DNA of 6,010 bases, taken from assembly GCA_002483395.1 (NCBI GenBank), contig DLHV01000098.1:1-6010 (forward strand), written 5' to 3'. Position 1 is the stretch's first letter, and every line of letters starts with the position of its first letter. This DNA is from Chloracidobacterium sp. UBA7659 (GTDB lineage Bacteria > Acidobacteriota > Blastocatellia > Pyrinomonadales > Pyrinomonadaceae). The position numbers were made by a program, and so were the translations under genes. Below are positions 1-6,010 of this stretch, piece by piece. The notes under the pieces were generated by a model that saw only the letters and a program-made list of their open reading frames with translations, was not told the origin of the DNA and did no database searches.

Positions 1-213
1 CTTTTGCATCTCGGGAAATTCCGCCCGCATTTCGTCAATTGTCAACGGATTACAGCGTATTCCGATACTTTCAAATGTCTCGACATCTGTAACCGCAAAC
101 ATTTTTCCGGCAACCATGAAAACCAATAGATTTGGCAAATTTTTCAAAAAAGGAAAGCCTTCGGTAACACATTTTTTACCAAAACAATAATTGCGGAACA
201 ATTCAATATCCAT
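1..213 (-). CDS. MmcQ/YjbR family protein, N-terminal part (gene runs off the window)
   Basis: The first 71 codons read from an ATG at 213 down to base 1, with no stop; the C-terminal part lies outside. The protein begins MDIELFRNYCFGKKCVTEGF and continues with a segment ending VFMVAGKMFAVTDVE, then a CNPLTIDEMRAEFPE stretch. This is the usual start of the MmcQ/YjbR family: an N-terminal helix, the V-T-E-x-F-P-F motif, a strand with GKMFA, and the 'C-x-P' segment. The family has a CyaY-like alpha/beta fold, is normally about 115-120 residues long, is cytoplasmic, and is often labelled DNA-binding, although its biochemical role is poorly known. The gene starts 12 bases after the stop of the SnoaL-like gene, so co-transcription is likely. 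No Shine-Dalgarno motif is visible in that gap. Family assignment is fairly sure; function is not. Confidence 0.85.
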   Translation of the reverse strand, partial: MDIELFRNYCFGKKCVTEGFPFLKNLPNLLVFMVAGKMFAVTDVETFESIGIRCNPLTIDEMRAEFPEMQK

Positions 214-225
214 CACAAATCGGAC

Positions 226-585
226 TTAGGCATCCCAAAAAAAGCCTGTCATTTTCGTCAAACGTCCGTCAGCTCCGTATTCGCCGAAACTTGCTCCTTT
301 AGCAAGTATTTCGCCTTCGCCGTTGACCATATTCCAATGTGTCAAACTTTGGTTATGATGTTCCCGAAAATCTGTCGTAACAAATTTGGCACCGGATAAG
401 CCTTGCTGAAATTGCTCCATGTAATCCGAAAGGTTTTGATAGCCGACAGTATAAATATTTGGGTCCGTGTAGGTGCAATCCGAATTCAGATTCTGTTCTA
501 ATATAGTTTTTCTTGTTTCAGAACCTATGCCAGACCAAGCTGTCGTGTAGGCTTCCCATGTCTCTCGATGTGTTTTATTTTCCAT
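226..585 (-). CDS. SnoaL-like / NTF2-fold small protein
   Basis: A 119-residue protein starting MENKTHRETWEAYTTAW. It has the layout of the SnoaL-like (NTF2-fold) superfamily: an N-terminal helix with W10 and W17, a C-T-Y-T-D-P segment (C37 to P42) where the first strand of the cone-shaped fold begins, a helix around YQNLSDYMEQFQQG (residues 49-62), then strands containing H76/H77, H83-W84, a GEGEILAKG hairpin, and the closing GRLTKMTGFFW. Such proteins are small cytoplasmic polyketide-cyclase/isomerase-like or ligand-binding proteins; the substrate cannot be read from the sequence. The frame stays open back to a TTG at 657, but those 24 extra codons run through the palindromic element and do not look like protein, so I chose the ATG at 585. 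No clear ribosome binding site precedes it. It lies downstream of the glucan hydrolases, probably as a separate unit with the YjbR-type gene. Confidence 0.8.
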   Translation of the reverse strand: MENKTHRETWEAYTTAWSGIGSETRKTILEQNLNSDCTYTDPNIYTVGYQNLSDYMEQFQQGLSGAKFVTTDFREHHNQSLTHWNMVNGEGEILAKGASFGEYGADGRLTKMTGFFWDA

Positions 586-617
586 ATTTTTGTCAGTTTC
601 TTTGTATTTATAATGTC

Positions 618-637
618 CGATAAACTTCAGTTTGTCG
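618..637. repeat. Palindrome B (9-base arms, one mismatch)
   Basis: The 20 bases CGATAAACTTCAGTTTGTCG form an inverted repeat with 9-base arms, a 2-base centre and one mismatch (positions 621/634). It is the inverted sister of the palindrome at 652-671; the centres are 34 bases apart, a little over three helical turns. It lies in the leader of the SnoaL-like gene, ending 33 bases before its ATG. Confidence 0.65.
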
Positions 638-651
638 CCGTGTATAGCGAA

Positions 652-671
652 CAACAAACTGAAGTTTGTTG
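652..671. repeat. Palindrome A (perfect 9-base arms)
   Basis: The 20 bases CAACAAACTGAAGTTTGTTG form a perfect inverted repeat: 9-base arms around a 2-base centre. In DNA this is the shape of a site for a symmetric dimeric protein; as RNA the 2-base loop is too tight unless a pair or two opens. It lies 3 bases beyond the beta-glucosidase stop codon. Confidence 0.7.
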
Positions 672-674
672 GAC

Positions 675-2924
675 TTACTTCACCAGTTCAAACGTATCTT
701 TCAATCGAATATCCGCTGAAGATGAGCCAATCATCAAATCAAAATAGCCGGGTTCGGCTGTCCAGTATAATTGCTGGTTGTAGAAAGATAGTTTTTCTTT
801 ATCAATGATGAATTTCAGCGTTTTGGTTTCGCCTGCGTTGAGTTGCAACTTTTGAAAATCCTTGAGTTCTTTGACAGGTCGCACGAGCGAGGCGATTTTG
901 TCCCGCAGATACAATTGCACAACTTCTTCGCCCACGTATTTGCCTGTGTTTTTGATATTTAGCGAAACTTCTATTTTATCGTTACTTCGCATTTTCTTTT
1001 TGTCCAATTTCAAATCGCTGTATTGAAATGTTGTGTAGCTCAAGCCGTAGCCGAATTCAAATTTTGGCGTGATTGATAAATCCAAATATGCCGAACGATA
1101 ATTTTTGTCGCTATCATTTTGAGCCGGACGACCGGTGTTGAAATGATTGTAATAAATCGGAATTTGCCCTTCGCTACGCGGAAAAGTCATTGGCAGTTTG
1201 CCTGACGGATTGTAATCGCCAAAGAGAACGTCGGCGATGGCGTTTCCCGCTTCCGAACCGAGCCACCAAGTGTATAGAATCGCGGAAACATTGTCCGCCG
1301 TCCAGTTAAAAACGAGCGGTCGCCCTGCATTTATCAGCACGACAACGGGTTTTCCGGTCGCCTGAATCGCTTTGACCAAATCTTCCTGTAGTCCCGGCAA
1401 ATGAATGTTGCTGCGGCTTTTTGCTTCGCCGCTTTGATTCCAAGCCTCGCCGATGCTCAAGATAACTACATCGGCTTGTTTCGCCGTTTCAACCGCTTCA
1501 GCAAAACCGTTCCTGGACGAGCATTCAACATCGCAGCCCTGGGCATATAACAACTTAGAGTCTTTTCCGACTCTTTTTTTTACTCCATCCCATTGCGTTG
1601 TGATGAGTTTTGAATAATCTACATCAGGCAATTCAACCGACCAAAAACCGTGATTATCTTTGACGGATTTAACCATCGGACCGATTAACGCAATCGTTCC
1701 TGTGTCTTTAGAAAGCGGTAAAAGCTGCTTTTCGTTTTTCAGTAACACGATACTTTTCTTGGCGACATCACGAGCTGCTTTGAGATGTTCGGGGGCGTTT
1801 AGCTGCTCGCGTTCTCTTTCACTATTCGAATATTTATACGGATCATCAAAAAGCCCGAGCTCAAATTTCTTCCTCAAAATTCGTCTGACGGCATCATCAA
1901 CCAAGGCAATCGGCACTTTCTTTTCTTGAACCAACCGCTCCAAATTATTACGATACGAATTGCTCTCCATATCCATATCGCTCCCCGCCGTAATCGCGGA
2001 AAGCGCCGCTGCGCTACCATCTTTGACGTAACCATGGTTTATCATTTCGCCGATCGAGCCCCAATCGCTAACAACAAATCCCTGGAAATTCCATTTCTCT
2101 TTCAAGATGTCGCGCTGCAGGTATTTATTGCCAGTAGCCGGGACTCCATTGATGTCGTTGAAAGAATTCATAAAGGTCGCCACTCCAGCGTCGTTGGCGG
2201 CTTTGAACGGCGGAAGGTAGGTTTCCCACAACTGACGTTCGCTCATATCAACCGAGTTATAATCGCGGCCGCCCACAGCCGCGCCATAAGCAGCAAAATG
2301 CTTGGCACAGGCCATCACCGAATCAATATTCCCCAAGCCATTCCCTTGAAAACCCTTTACTCTGGCATAGGCAATAAGCGAGCCTAGATACGGGTCTTCC
2401 CCGGAGCCTTCCATGACTCGTCCCCAACGCGGATCTCGACCAATATCGACCATCGGAGCGAACGTCCAATGAATACCGCTTGCCGAGGCTTCGGTGGCGG
2501 AGATCCGCGCCGACAATTTGATCGCGTCTAGATCCCAGCTTGCGGCTTCGGCGAGCGGGATAGGAAATGTGGTTTTATAACCGTGAATCACATCCTGAGC
2601 GAACAGGAGGGGAACCTTCAACCGCGACTGCATTGCGATCTCCTGGTACTGCCGCGTGTATTTTGTGCCCAGAACATTGAGCATAGAACCTATCTTTCCA
2701 CTCTTGATCGCTTCTTTATGATCGCCCTTAAAAGTCACCGGACCGGTCGCTTTCCAGTCGCCGGAATATTGCGTAAGCTGACCGATCTTTTCCTCTATGG
2801 TCATTTGCTTTAGGAGGGTGTTGATTTTTTGATCGATAGTCCTTTCCTGGGCAACCGTAGGCAGAACCTGCAAAAATACCAGAACAAGGCACAGCGGGAT
2901 GGAAAAATATTTGAGGCGTTTCAT
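675..2924 (-). CDS. bglX: Secreted family 3 glycoside hydrolase, beta-glucosidase (BglX type)
   Basis: A 749-residue exo-acting beta-glucosidase that would remove terminal glucose from beta-glucosides and short beta-glucans in the periplasm or outside the cell. Residues 1-25 are a Sec signal peptide (K2/R3, hydrophobic core, TVA-Q cleavage region). The GH3 N-terminal barrel (about 30-360) contains the D111-V-I-H-G motif, DPRWGR (164-169), GSGEDPY (173-179), KHF (208-210) and the nucleophile motif VVSDWGS with D287. The second alpha/beta domain (about 390-600) carries IGEAWNQSGEAKSR (491-504). A fibronectin type III-like domain follows (about 660-735, with EEVVQLYLRD). General-acid candidates are E293 and E500; I cannot choose between them. 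Length and domain order match E. coli BglX (765 residues). The ATG at 2924 is 5 bases after the upstream GH30 stop, and a weak TAGG overlaps that stop, suggesting coupled translation. Exact substrate is inferred, not seen. Confidence 0.93.
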   Translation of the reverse strand: MKRLKYFSIPLCLVLVFLQVLPTVAQERTIDQKINTLLKQMTIEEKIGQLTQYSGDWKATGPVTFKGDHKEAIKSGKIGSMLNVLGTKYTRQYQEIAMQSRLKVPLLFAQDVIHGYKTTFPIPLAEAASWDLDAIKLSARISATEASASGIHWTFAPMVDIGRDPRWGRVMEGSGEDPYLGSLIAYARVKGFQGNGLGNIDSVMACAKHFAAYGAAVGGRDYNSVDMSERQLWETYLPPFKAANDAGVATFMNSFNDINGVPATGNKYLQRDILKEKWNFQGFVVSDWGSIGEMINHGYVKDGSAAALSAITAGSDMDMESNSYRNNLERLVQEKKVPIALVDDAVRRILRKKFELGLFDDPYKYSNSEREREQLNAPEHLKAARDVAKKSIVLLKNEKQLLPLSKDTGTIALIGPMVKSVKDNHGFWSVELPDVDYSKLITTQWDGVKKRVGKDSKLLYAQGCDVECSSRNGFAEAVETAKQADVVILSIGEAWNQSGEAKSRSNIHLPGLQEDLVKAIQATGKPVVVLINAGRPLVFNWTADNVSAILYTWWLGSEAGNAIADVLFGDYNPSGKLPMTFPRSEGQIPIYYNHFNTGRPAQNDSDKNYRSAYLDLSITPKFEFGYGLSYTTFQYSDLKLDKKKMRSNDKIEVSLNIKNTGKYVGEEVVQLYLRDKIASLVRPVKELKDFQKLQLNAGETKTLKFIIDKEKLSFYNQQLYWTAEPGYFDLMIGSSSADIRLKDTFELVK

Positions 2925-2928
2925 AAAA

Positions 2929-2932
2929 CCTA
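2929..2932 (-). promoter_or_regulatory. Weak ribosome binding site of the beta-glucosidase gene
   Basis: TAGG, which includes the TAG stop of the preceding GH30 gene, lies 4 bases before the beta-glucosidase ATG. The match and spacing are poor, so ribosomes finishing the upstream gene probably re-initiate here. Confidence 0.35.
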
Positions 2933-4384
2933 GAAAACGAGCGTTTGAATTGCGTGCGGCAAAATTGTAGCTTCGGCGGCTTGTGTGCCGATGCTCAAAT
3001 TGTATTTGACTTCTTTATCGCTTTGATTCATCACGACAGTAACGACCTTTCCATCGGGGTTCACAAACGAAGTCGTCATCAATTGGCTGCGGCTGGCGAC
3101 GCTGTTTACCCGTTTTGCTCCAGCCGTTATGAATTTTGAAAAATGCCCGATGTAATAATATGAAGGCGTGTAGATCAACTCGCCTGTTCTCGTATCACCG
3201 TGAATGGGTGCAAAGCAATAGTTTGCGACGTGGTTCGGCCCGCCCGTTTCGTTGAGCAAAATATTCCAGTCCGTCCAACCGACCGTTCCATTATTAAAAT
3301 CTTTTATCATCGAGCGCCCGTAGCGTTCGCCATTCGCCCAATTTTGGTAATTTGCAGGATCAAACGCCTCGACAGTTCCTTCGGTGAAGATTAGATTTTT
3401 ATCAGGATAGGTGTCGTGGACAATGCCGACATTTTCATACATCGGCTGACCGCCGCTCCAACTCTCGTACCAATGAAAACCGATGCCCCAGACGTATTTC
3501 GCCGCTTGCGGATCAGCCAGGATAGTATCCACTCGTTGTGTTATCAAATCGCGGTTGTGGTCCCAAATGATGATTTTCCTGTTTCCCAGTCCGGCATTGG
3601 CTAGCGTCGGTCCGAGATTTCTTTTGAGAAAGTCCCTCTCTTCTTCCGCCGTAAAAATACAGGATTCCCAACGCTGCGTCGCCATCGGCTCGTTTTGAAT
3701 CGTGAGTCCCCAAACCGGAATCCCTTCTTTTTCGTACGCTTTAATGAATTTTACGAAGTAATTCGCCCAGGGTTGATAGAATTCGGGAAGCAGTCTTCCG
3801 CCCTTGAGCATGCTTTTGTTGCTTTTCATAAACGCCGGCGGACTCCACGGACTCGCATACAAAGTCAGTTTTCCGCCCGCAGTTTCCATTGCCCGTTTAA
3901 TAAGCGGAATGCGGAACTGCTTGTCGTGGTCGATGCTAAACGAATTTAGGTGCTTGTCACCTTCGTCAACGTAGGTGTAACTTCCGCTTGAAAAATCGCA
4001 ACTGTGGATGTTCGTTCGGGCTAGCGTATAGCCGATTCCTTTATCCTTGGTGAAATATGCTTTCAGAAATTCTTGTTGCTTCGTGGGCGGCAATTTCGCA
4101 AATGTTTCAGCACTTGCATCCGTTATCGCTCCGCCGATGCCCAAAAATGTTTGGAATGTTTTGTTGGGATTTACAAAGACACTGATTTCGCCTTCGGTCG
4201 GCTGTCTCTTTTCGACAAACTTCAACCTGCCGGTTTCAGTAAGGCGGAATTTCGTGTTGTCGGCTGAAGTATAAACCGCCACCGACTTTCCGGCGGTCGA
4301 AAACGGTCTGCCTTGGGTCCGCTTTTGACCGAATGCCGCAACCGAAACTAGAAGACAAAAAAGTGCGATTCTTAATAATTTCAT
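2930..4384 (-). CDS. Secreted family 30 glycoside hydrolase (glucosylceramidase / beta-1,6-glucanase type)
   Basis: A 484-residue GH30 enzyme, numbered from the ATG at 4384. Residues 1-20 (MKLLRIALFCLLVSVAAFGQ) form a signal peptide. The core is a (beta/alpha)8 barrel with a C-terminal beta domain: FLGIGGAITDASAETF (80-95), ARTNIHSCDFSSGSYTY (122-138), ASPWSPPAFMKSN (177-189), acid/base motif QNEP with E232, and nucleophile motif IFTEG with E335, 103 residues later. The S-C-D-F-S...Y-T-Y segment is shared with human glucocerebrosidase and with Bacteroidota GH30 beta-1,6-glucanases. Retaining hydrolysis of a beta-glucosidic bond is therefore likely; beta-1,6-glucan is my preferred substrate because a GH3 gene follows. 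The frame extends to TTG (4399) and GTG (4396) codons, but the ATG has a good GGTGA at 8 bases, so I start there. It sits 8 bases after the other GH30 gene and 5 before the GH3 gene. Subfamily unassigned. Confidence 0.9.
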   Translation of the reverse strand: MKLLRIALFCLLVSVAAFGQKRTQGRPFSTAGKSVAVYTSADNTKFRLTETGRLKFVEKRQPTEGEISVFVNPNKTFQTFLGIGGAITDASAETFAKLPPTKQQEFLKAYFTKDKGIGYTLARTNIHSCDFSSGSYTYVDEGDKHLNSFSIDHDKQFRIPLIKRAMETAGGKLTLYASPWSPPAFMKSNKSMLKGGRLLPEFYQPWANYFVKFIKAYEKEGIPVWGLTIQNEPMATQRWESCIFTAEEERDFLKRNLGPTLANAGLGNRKIIIWDHNRDLITQRVDTILADPQAAKYVWGIGFHWYESWSGGQPMYENVGIVHDTYPDKNLIFTEGTVEAFDPANYQNWANGERYGRSMIKDFNNGTVGWTDWNILLNETGGPNHVANYCFAPIHGDTRTGELIYTPSYYYIGHFSKFITAGAKRVNSVASRSQLMTTSFVNPDGKVVTVVMNQSDKEVKYNLSIGTQAAEATILPHAIQTLVF

Positions 4385-4392
4385 TCTATTTT

Positions 4393-4397
4393 TCACC
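4393..4397 (-). promoter_or_regulatory. Ribosome binding site of the second GH30 gene
   Basis: GGTGA, complementary to the 16S rRNA 3' end, lies 8 bases before the ATG at 4384 and contains the TGA stop of the preceding GH30 gene. It decides the start codon in favour of 4384 and implies translational coupling between the two hydrolases. Confidence 0.55.
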
Positions 4398-5790
4398 AAA
4401 CATATGTTCCGACCGCGCCAGCTGGTATTGACGTGGTTGCCAATCGAGCGTCGTATCTGATGTTGAACGCGGTCGTGTCTTTACCATCATTTAGGACGAT
4501 CAAAACGCGTTTTCCGAGCGGCGTTTTGAAAGCCACGTTATGCAGGTCTCCGACTGAATTGCTGCCGATGCGAACGGAGTCGGGCGGTACGAATTTTGAG
4601 GCATGAGCAATTATGTAATAGGAGACATTGCGGATCACCTGGCCTCTTGCAATTGTCAGAGCTCCCTTGCATGTATAGCAGCCGAGGTTTGTATGCGGCC
4701 TGAAGAACTCGTCGGTCGCCAGATTCCATTCAAGAACGTTTCTGCTCCAATTTCGCATCGACCCGATCACCACATTTTTCAAGTGCCATCTAAAATCTCC
4801 ATCGAAGGCCCCATTCGACGAGGTGTATTGCTCAGTAAAATAAACGTTTTTGTCGGGATGCGCATCGTGAACAGCCGTCATCGCGGTAATGTTGCCGCGA
4901 TATAAGTGAAATGCCGAACCATCGATTAACCGATTCGCATCGGGGTCATTCAAGATCGCCATCGGATATTCAGGCTTGTCGCAGTTATGGTCGTAGATAA
5001 TGATCTTCGTTTTTAGATTTGCCTTCTGAAACGCTGGACCCAAATAGTCTTTGATGAATACAAGCTGCTGTGACGCGGTCATTAACATGCTCGGATTGTT
5101 ACCACCGTGAAGCGGTTCATTTTGTGGGGTGATCGAGTCTATTTCAACCCCCGCCAGTTTCATCTGTTGAACGTACTTGACGAAATACCGAGCATAAACA
5201 TCGTAGTAATCCGGCATCAAACTGCCGCCGATAAACTTGCCGTTGTCCTTCATCCAGACCGGTGCCGACCAGGGGCTCGCCATGATCTTGATTTTTGGAT
5301 TGATTCGCAAGATCTCTTTTAAGAGGGGAATCAAATCCTTCCGGTCAGGAGCCAGGCTGAAACTTTTCAGTTCCAGATCGGTTTTACCGAATGGCAGATC
5401 GTTATAGGAAAATGGTTCTAGATCCAAATCCGAAGCACCAATACTGACTCTCAAATAACTGACCGCAATTGAATCTGGCCCATTGCCAAACAATTCCTGT
5501 AACAGCCGCGCCTTTTTTGTTTTGCCCAGTTTATTGATGACGAAGGCGCTTCCGCCCGTCAACGTGTAACCGAAGCCATCAATCGTCTGAGAAGTTTCCG
5601 TTTCATCTACCTCAACTGTCGGGAGTTCGTTTTTTGTTTCACCAAAAGCTAACGGAAGCGTGTGTTTTTCGAGCAAGGCCGATTGATCGCCTTTGGTCAG
5701 CCACAATTCGGCCACTGTTGTCTGAGCAAGGTTTATCTGAATAAATGTCAGACAAATGAAGACCTGTAAAAGTGTATTTTTTCGACGCAT
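4393..5790 (-). CDS. Secreted family 30 glycoside hydrolase, divergent paralogue
   Basis: A 465-residue GH30 enzyme starting MRRKNTLLQVFICLTFIQ; residues 1-23 form a signal peptide ending NLAQ. GH30 landmarks in order: IDGFGYTLTGGSAFVINKL (70-88), SYLRVSIGASDLD (111-123), ASPWSAPVWMKDNGKF (171-186), acid/base motif PQNEP with E225, IIIYDHNCDKPEYP for a barrel strand (263-276), nucleophile motif YFTEQ with E320, and a GCYTCKG turn (C371, C374) before the C-terminal beta domain. Spacing of the two catalytic glutamates is 95 residues. It is only distantly similar to the next GH30 gene and differs around the substrate-facing loops, so it probably cuts a different bond or chain position, perhaps exo-acting on beta-1,6 branches. 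The open frame extends to a TTG at 5856, but that overlaps the glycerol kinase gene and spoils the signal peptide, so I use the ATG at 5790. No Shine-Dalgarno motif is visible; the gap after glycerol kinase is 23 bases. Confidence 0.9.
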   Translation of the reverse strand: MRRKNTLLQVFICLTFIQINLAQTTVAELWLTKGDQSALLEKHTLPLAFGETKNELPTVEVDETETSQTIDGFGYTLTGGSAFVINKLGKTKKARLLQELFGNGPDSIAVSYLRVSIGASDLDLEPFSYNDLPFGKTDLELKSFSLAPDRKDLIPLLKEILRINPKIKIMASPWSAPVWMKDNGKFIGGSLMPDYYDVYARYFVKYVQQMKLAGVEIDSITPQNEPLHGGNNPSMLMTASQQLVFIKDYLGPAFQKANLKTKIIIYDHNCDKPEYPMAILNDPDANRLIDGSAFHLYRGNITAMTAVHDAHPDKNVYFTEQYTSSNGAFDGDFRWHLKNVVIGSMRNWSRNVLEWNLATDEFFRPHTNLGCYTCKGALTIARGQVIRNVSYYIIAHASKFVPPDSVRIGSNSVGDLHNVAFKTPLGKRVLIVLNDGKDTTAFNIRYDARLATTSIPAGAVGTYVW

Positions 5791-5813
5791 CAATATTTCA
5801 AAAGCCAAAATTA

Positions 5814-6010
5814 CTAAGCATCCCAATTTATTGTGCGTTTTACGGCCTTTTTCCAACCGTTGAATAATCTTGTTCGTCTTGCCTCATCAAAGGTCGGTTG
5901 AAATAGTCTGTCGATTTTTCGGTTCTTGATAATGCCTTCTTTTTCCCAAAGCCCAACCGTGATTCCCGCCAGATACGCCGCGCCCAGCGCTGTTGATTCG
6001 ATAACTTCCG
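5814..6010 (-). CDS. glpK: Glycerol kinase, C-terminal end (gene runs off the window)
   Basis: The last 65 codons of a FGGY-family kinase, ending at TAG (5814-5816). The visible part starts with EVIESTALGAAYLAG, the conserved C-terminal motif of the ATPase domain in glycerol kinases, followed by VGLWEKEGI, a K-I-D-R-L-F-Q-P segment, and FNGWKKAVKRTINW before the stop. The I-D-R-x-F-x-P and G-W-K-K-A-V pieces are specific for glycerol kinase rather than xylulose or gluconate kinases. The enzyme phosphorylates glycerol to glycerol 3-phosphate in the cytoplasm using ATP; the catalytic N-terminal half is outside the window. It lies 23 bases upstream of the first GH30 gene on the same strand and may share its transcript. 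It is the only gene near the hydrolases that is clearly cytoplasmic, so a shared pathway is possible but unproven. Confidence 0.92.
   Translation of the reverse strand, partial: EVIESTALGAAYLAGITVGLWEKEGIIKNRKIDRLFQPTFDEARRTRLFNGWKKAVKRTINWDA

Larger units (their letters stand above)
615..674. repeat. Paired palindromic element: two head-to-head copies of a ~25-base unit
   Basis: Bases 615-639 on the plus strand and 650-674 on the minus strand are the same 25-base unit in opposite orientation, separated by 10 bases. They differ at only five positions (fifth, seventh and three near the end), all transitions, as expected for related copies that have drifted. The core arms at 622-635 and 654-667 are exact 14-base reverse complements. 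In RNA the whole element could fold into a 14-bp stem with an 18-base loop, with an outer GTCC/GGAC pairing beyond a 3x3 internal loop. The element begins on the first base after the beta-glucosidase stop codon (675-677) and ends 29 bases before the SnoaL-like start. No run of T follows on either strand, so it is not a textbook intrinsic terminator. Possible roles are a REP-like repeat, twin operator, or mRNA 3' stabiliser. Confidence 0.75.
675..6010 (-). other. Predicted transcription unit glpK - GH30 - GH30 - GH3
   Basis: Four genes on one strand with gaps of 23, 8 and 5 bases. There is no room for an independent promoter or terminator before the second GH30 or the GH3 gene, and stop codons there overlap ribosome-binding sequence. 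The unit enters from beyond base 6010 and seems to end at the paired palindrome after base 675. Co-transcription is inferred from spacing only; an internal promoter within the 3' end of glpK cannot be excluded. Confidence 0.6.

Noticed and set aside
607..612. TATAAA as a -10 box for the SnoaL-like gene
   Set aside because: The spot is plausible, but no acceptable -35 element lies 16-18 bases upstream, and AT-rich leaders give such hexamers by chance. A promoter in this gap is likely but I cannot place it.
586..657. 24-codon N-terminal extension of the SnoaL-like gene
   Set aside because: It begins at a TTG inside palindrome A and translates through the repeat element; the NTF2-fold homology begins at the ATG at 585.
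615..674. Classical intrinsic terminator
   Set aside because: The hairpin is strong enough, but the stem is AT-rich and no T tract follows on either strand.
1926..2387. Plus-strand open frame of 153 codons inside the beta-glucosidase gene
   Set aside because: It lies antisense to well-conserved GH3 motifs (DPRWGR, KHF, the nucleophile region), has no recognisable domain, and mirrors the coding frame. The same applies to the other plus-strand frames opposite the GH30 genes.
4213..4224. CGACAAACTTCA inside the second GH30 gene as a further copy of the palindromic unit
   Set aside because: Only the left half matches; the right arm is absent and the bases encode an ordinary stretch of the protein.
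4355..4384. Lipoprotein signal (cysteine in the GH30 signal peptide)
   Set aside because: The cysteine at residue 10 sits inside the hydrophobic core without a lipobox, and a normal cleavage region follows. The same holds for the cysteine at residue 12 of the upstream GH30.
5791..5856. 22-codon N-terminal extension of the upstream GH30 gene
   Set aside because: It starts at a TTG, overlaps the glycerol kinase coding region by 43 bases, and would bury a good signal peptide that starts at 5790.

Overview
All genes in this window lie on the minus strand, so transcription runs from high to low coordinates. The order is: 3' end of a glycerol kinase gene (5814-6010), two consecutive family 30 glycoside hydrolases (4393-5790 and 2930-4384), a family 3 beta-glucosidase (675-2924), an 89-base gap holding an unusual pair of palindromes (615-674), a small SnoaL/NTF2-fold protein (226-585), and the 5' end of a MmcQ/YjbR-type gene cut by the window edge (1-213).

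The first four genes look like one transcription unit. Intergenic gaps are 23, 8 and 5 bases, and there is no room for a promoter or terminator between the hydrolases. All three hydrolases begin with a classical Sec signal peptide and keep their catalytic carboxylates. The likely picture is a secreted or periplasmic set for breaking down a beta-glucan: the GH30 enzymes would cut beta-1,6-glucan or beta-1,6 branches (or another beta-glucoside), and the GH3 enzyme would turn the oligosaccharides into glucose. Related GH30+GH3 combinations are known from Bacteroidota loci for beta-1,6-glucan and laminarin. No transporter, SusC/SusD pair, regulator or sugar kinase is visible, so the set is incomplete within these 6 kb. 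Whether glycerol kinase belongs functionally or is just a neighbour cannot be decided here.

The host is a Gram-negative-type bacterium of moderate GC content. Protein style (signal peptides ending in FGQ/LAQ/VAQ, this GH3 type, YjbR and SnoaL neighbours) fits Bacteroidota or Acidobacteriota (Blastocatellia-like). I cannot separate these from the sequence alone. Shine-Dalgarno signals are weak or missing except before the second GH30 gene.

The most interesting non-coding item is the 60-base element at 615-674, directly after the beta-glucosidase stop codon. It consists of two 20-base near-perfect palindromes that are also inverted copies of each other. It may be a REP-like dispersed element, a twin operator or a terminator/processing hairpin. 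I saw no clearly new multi-gene system.
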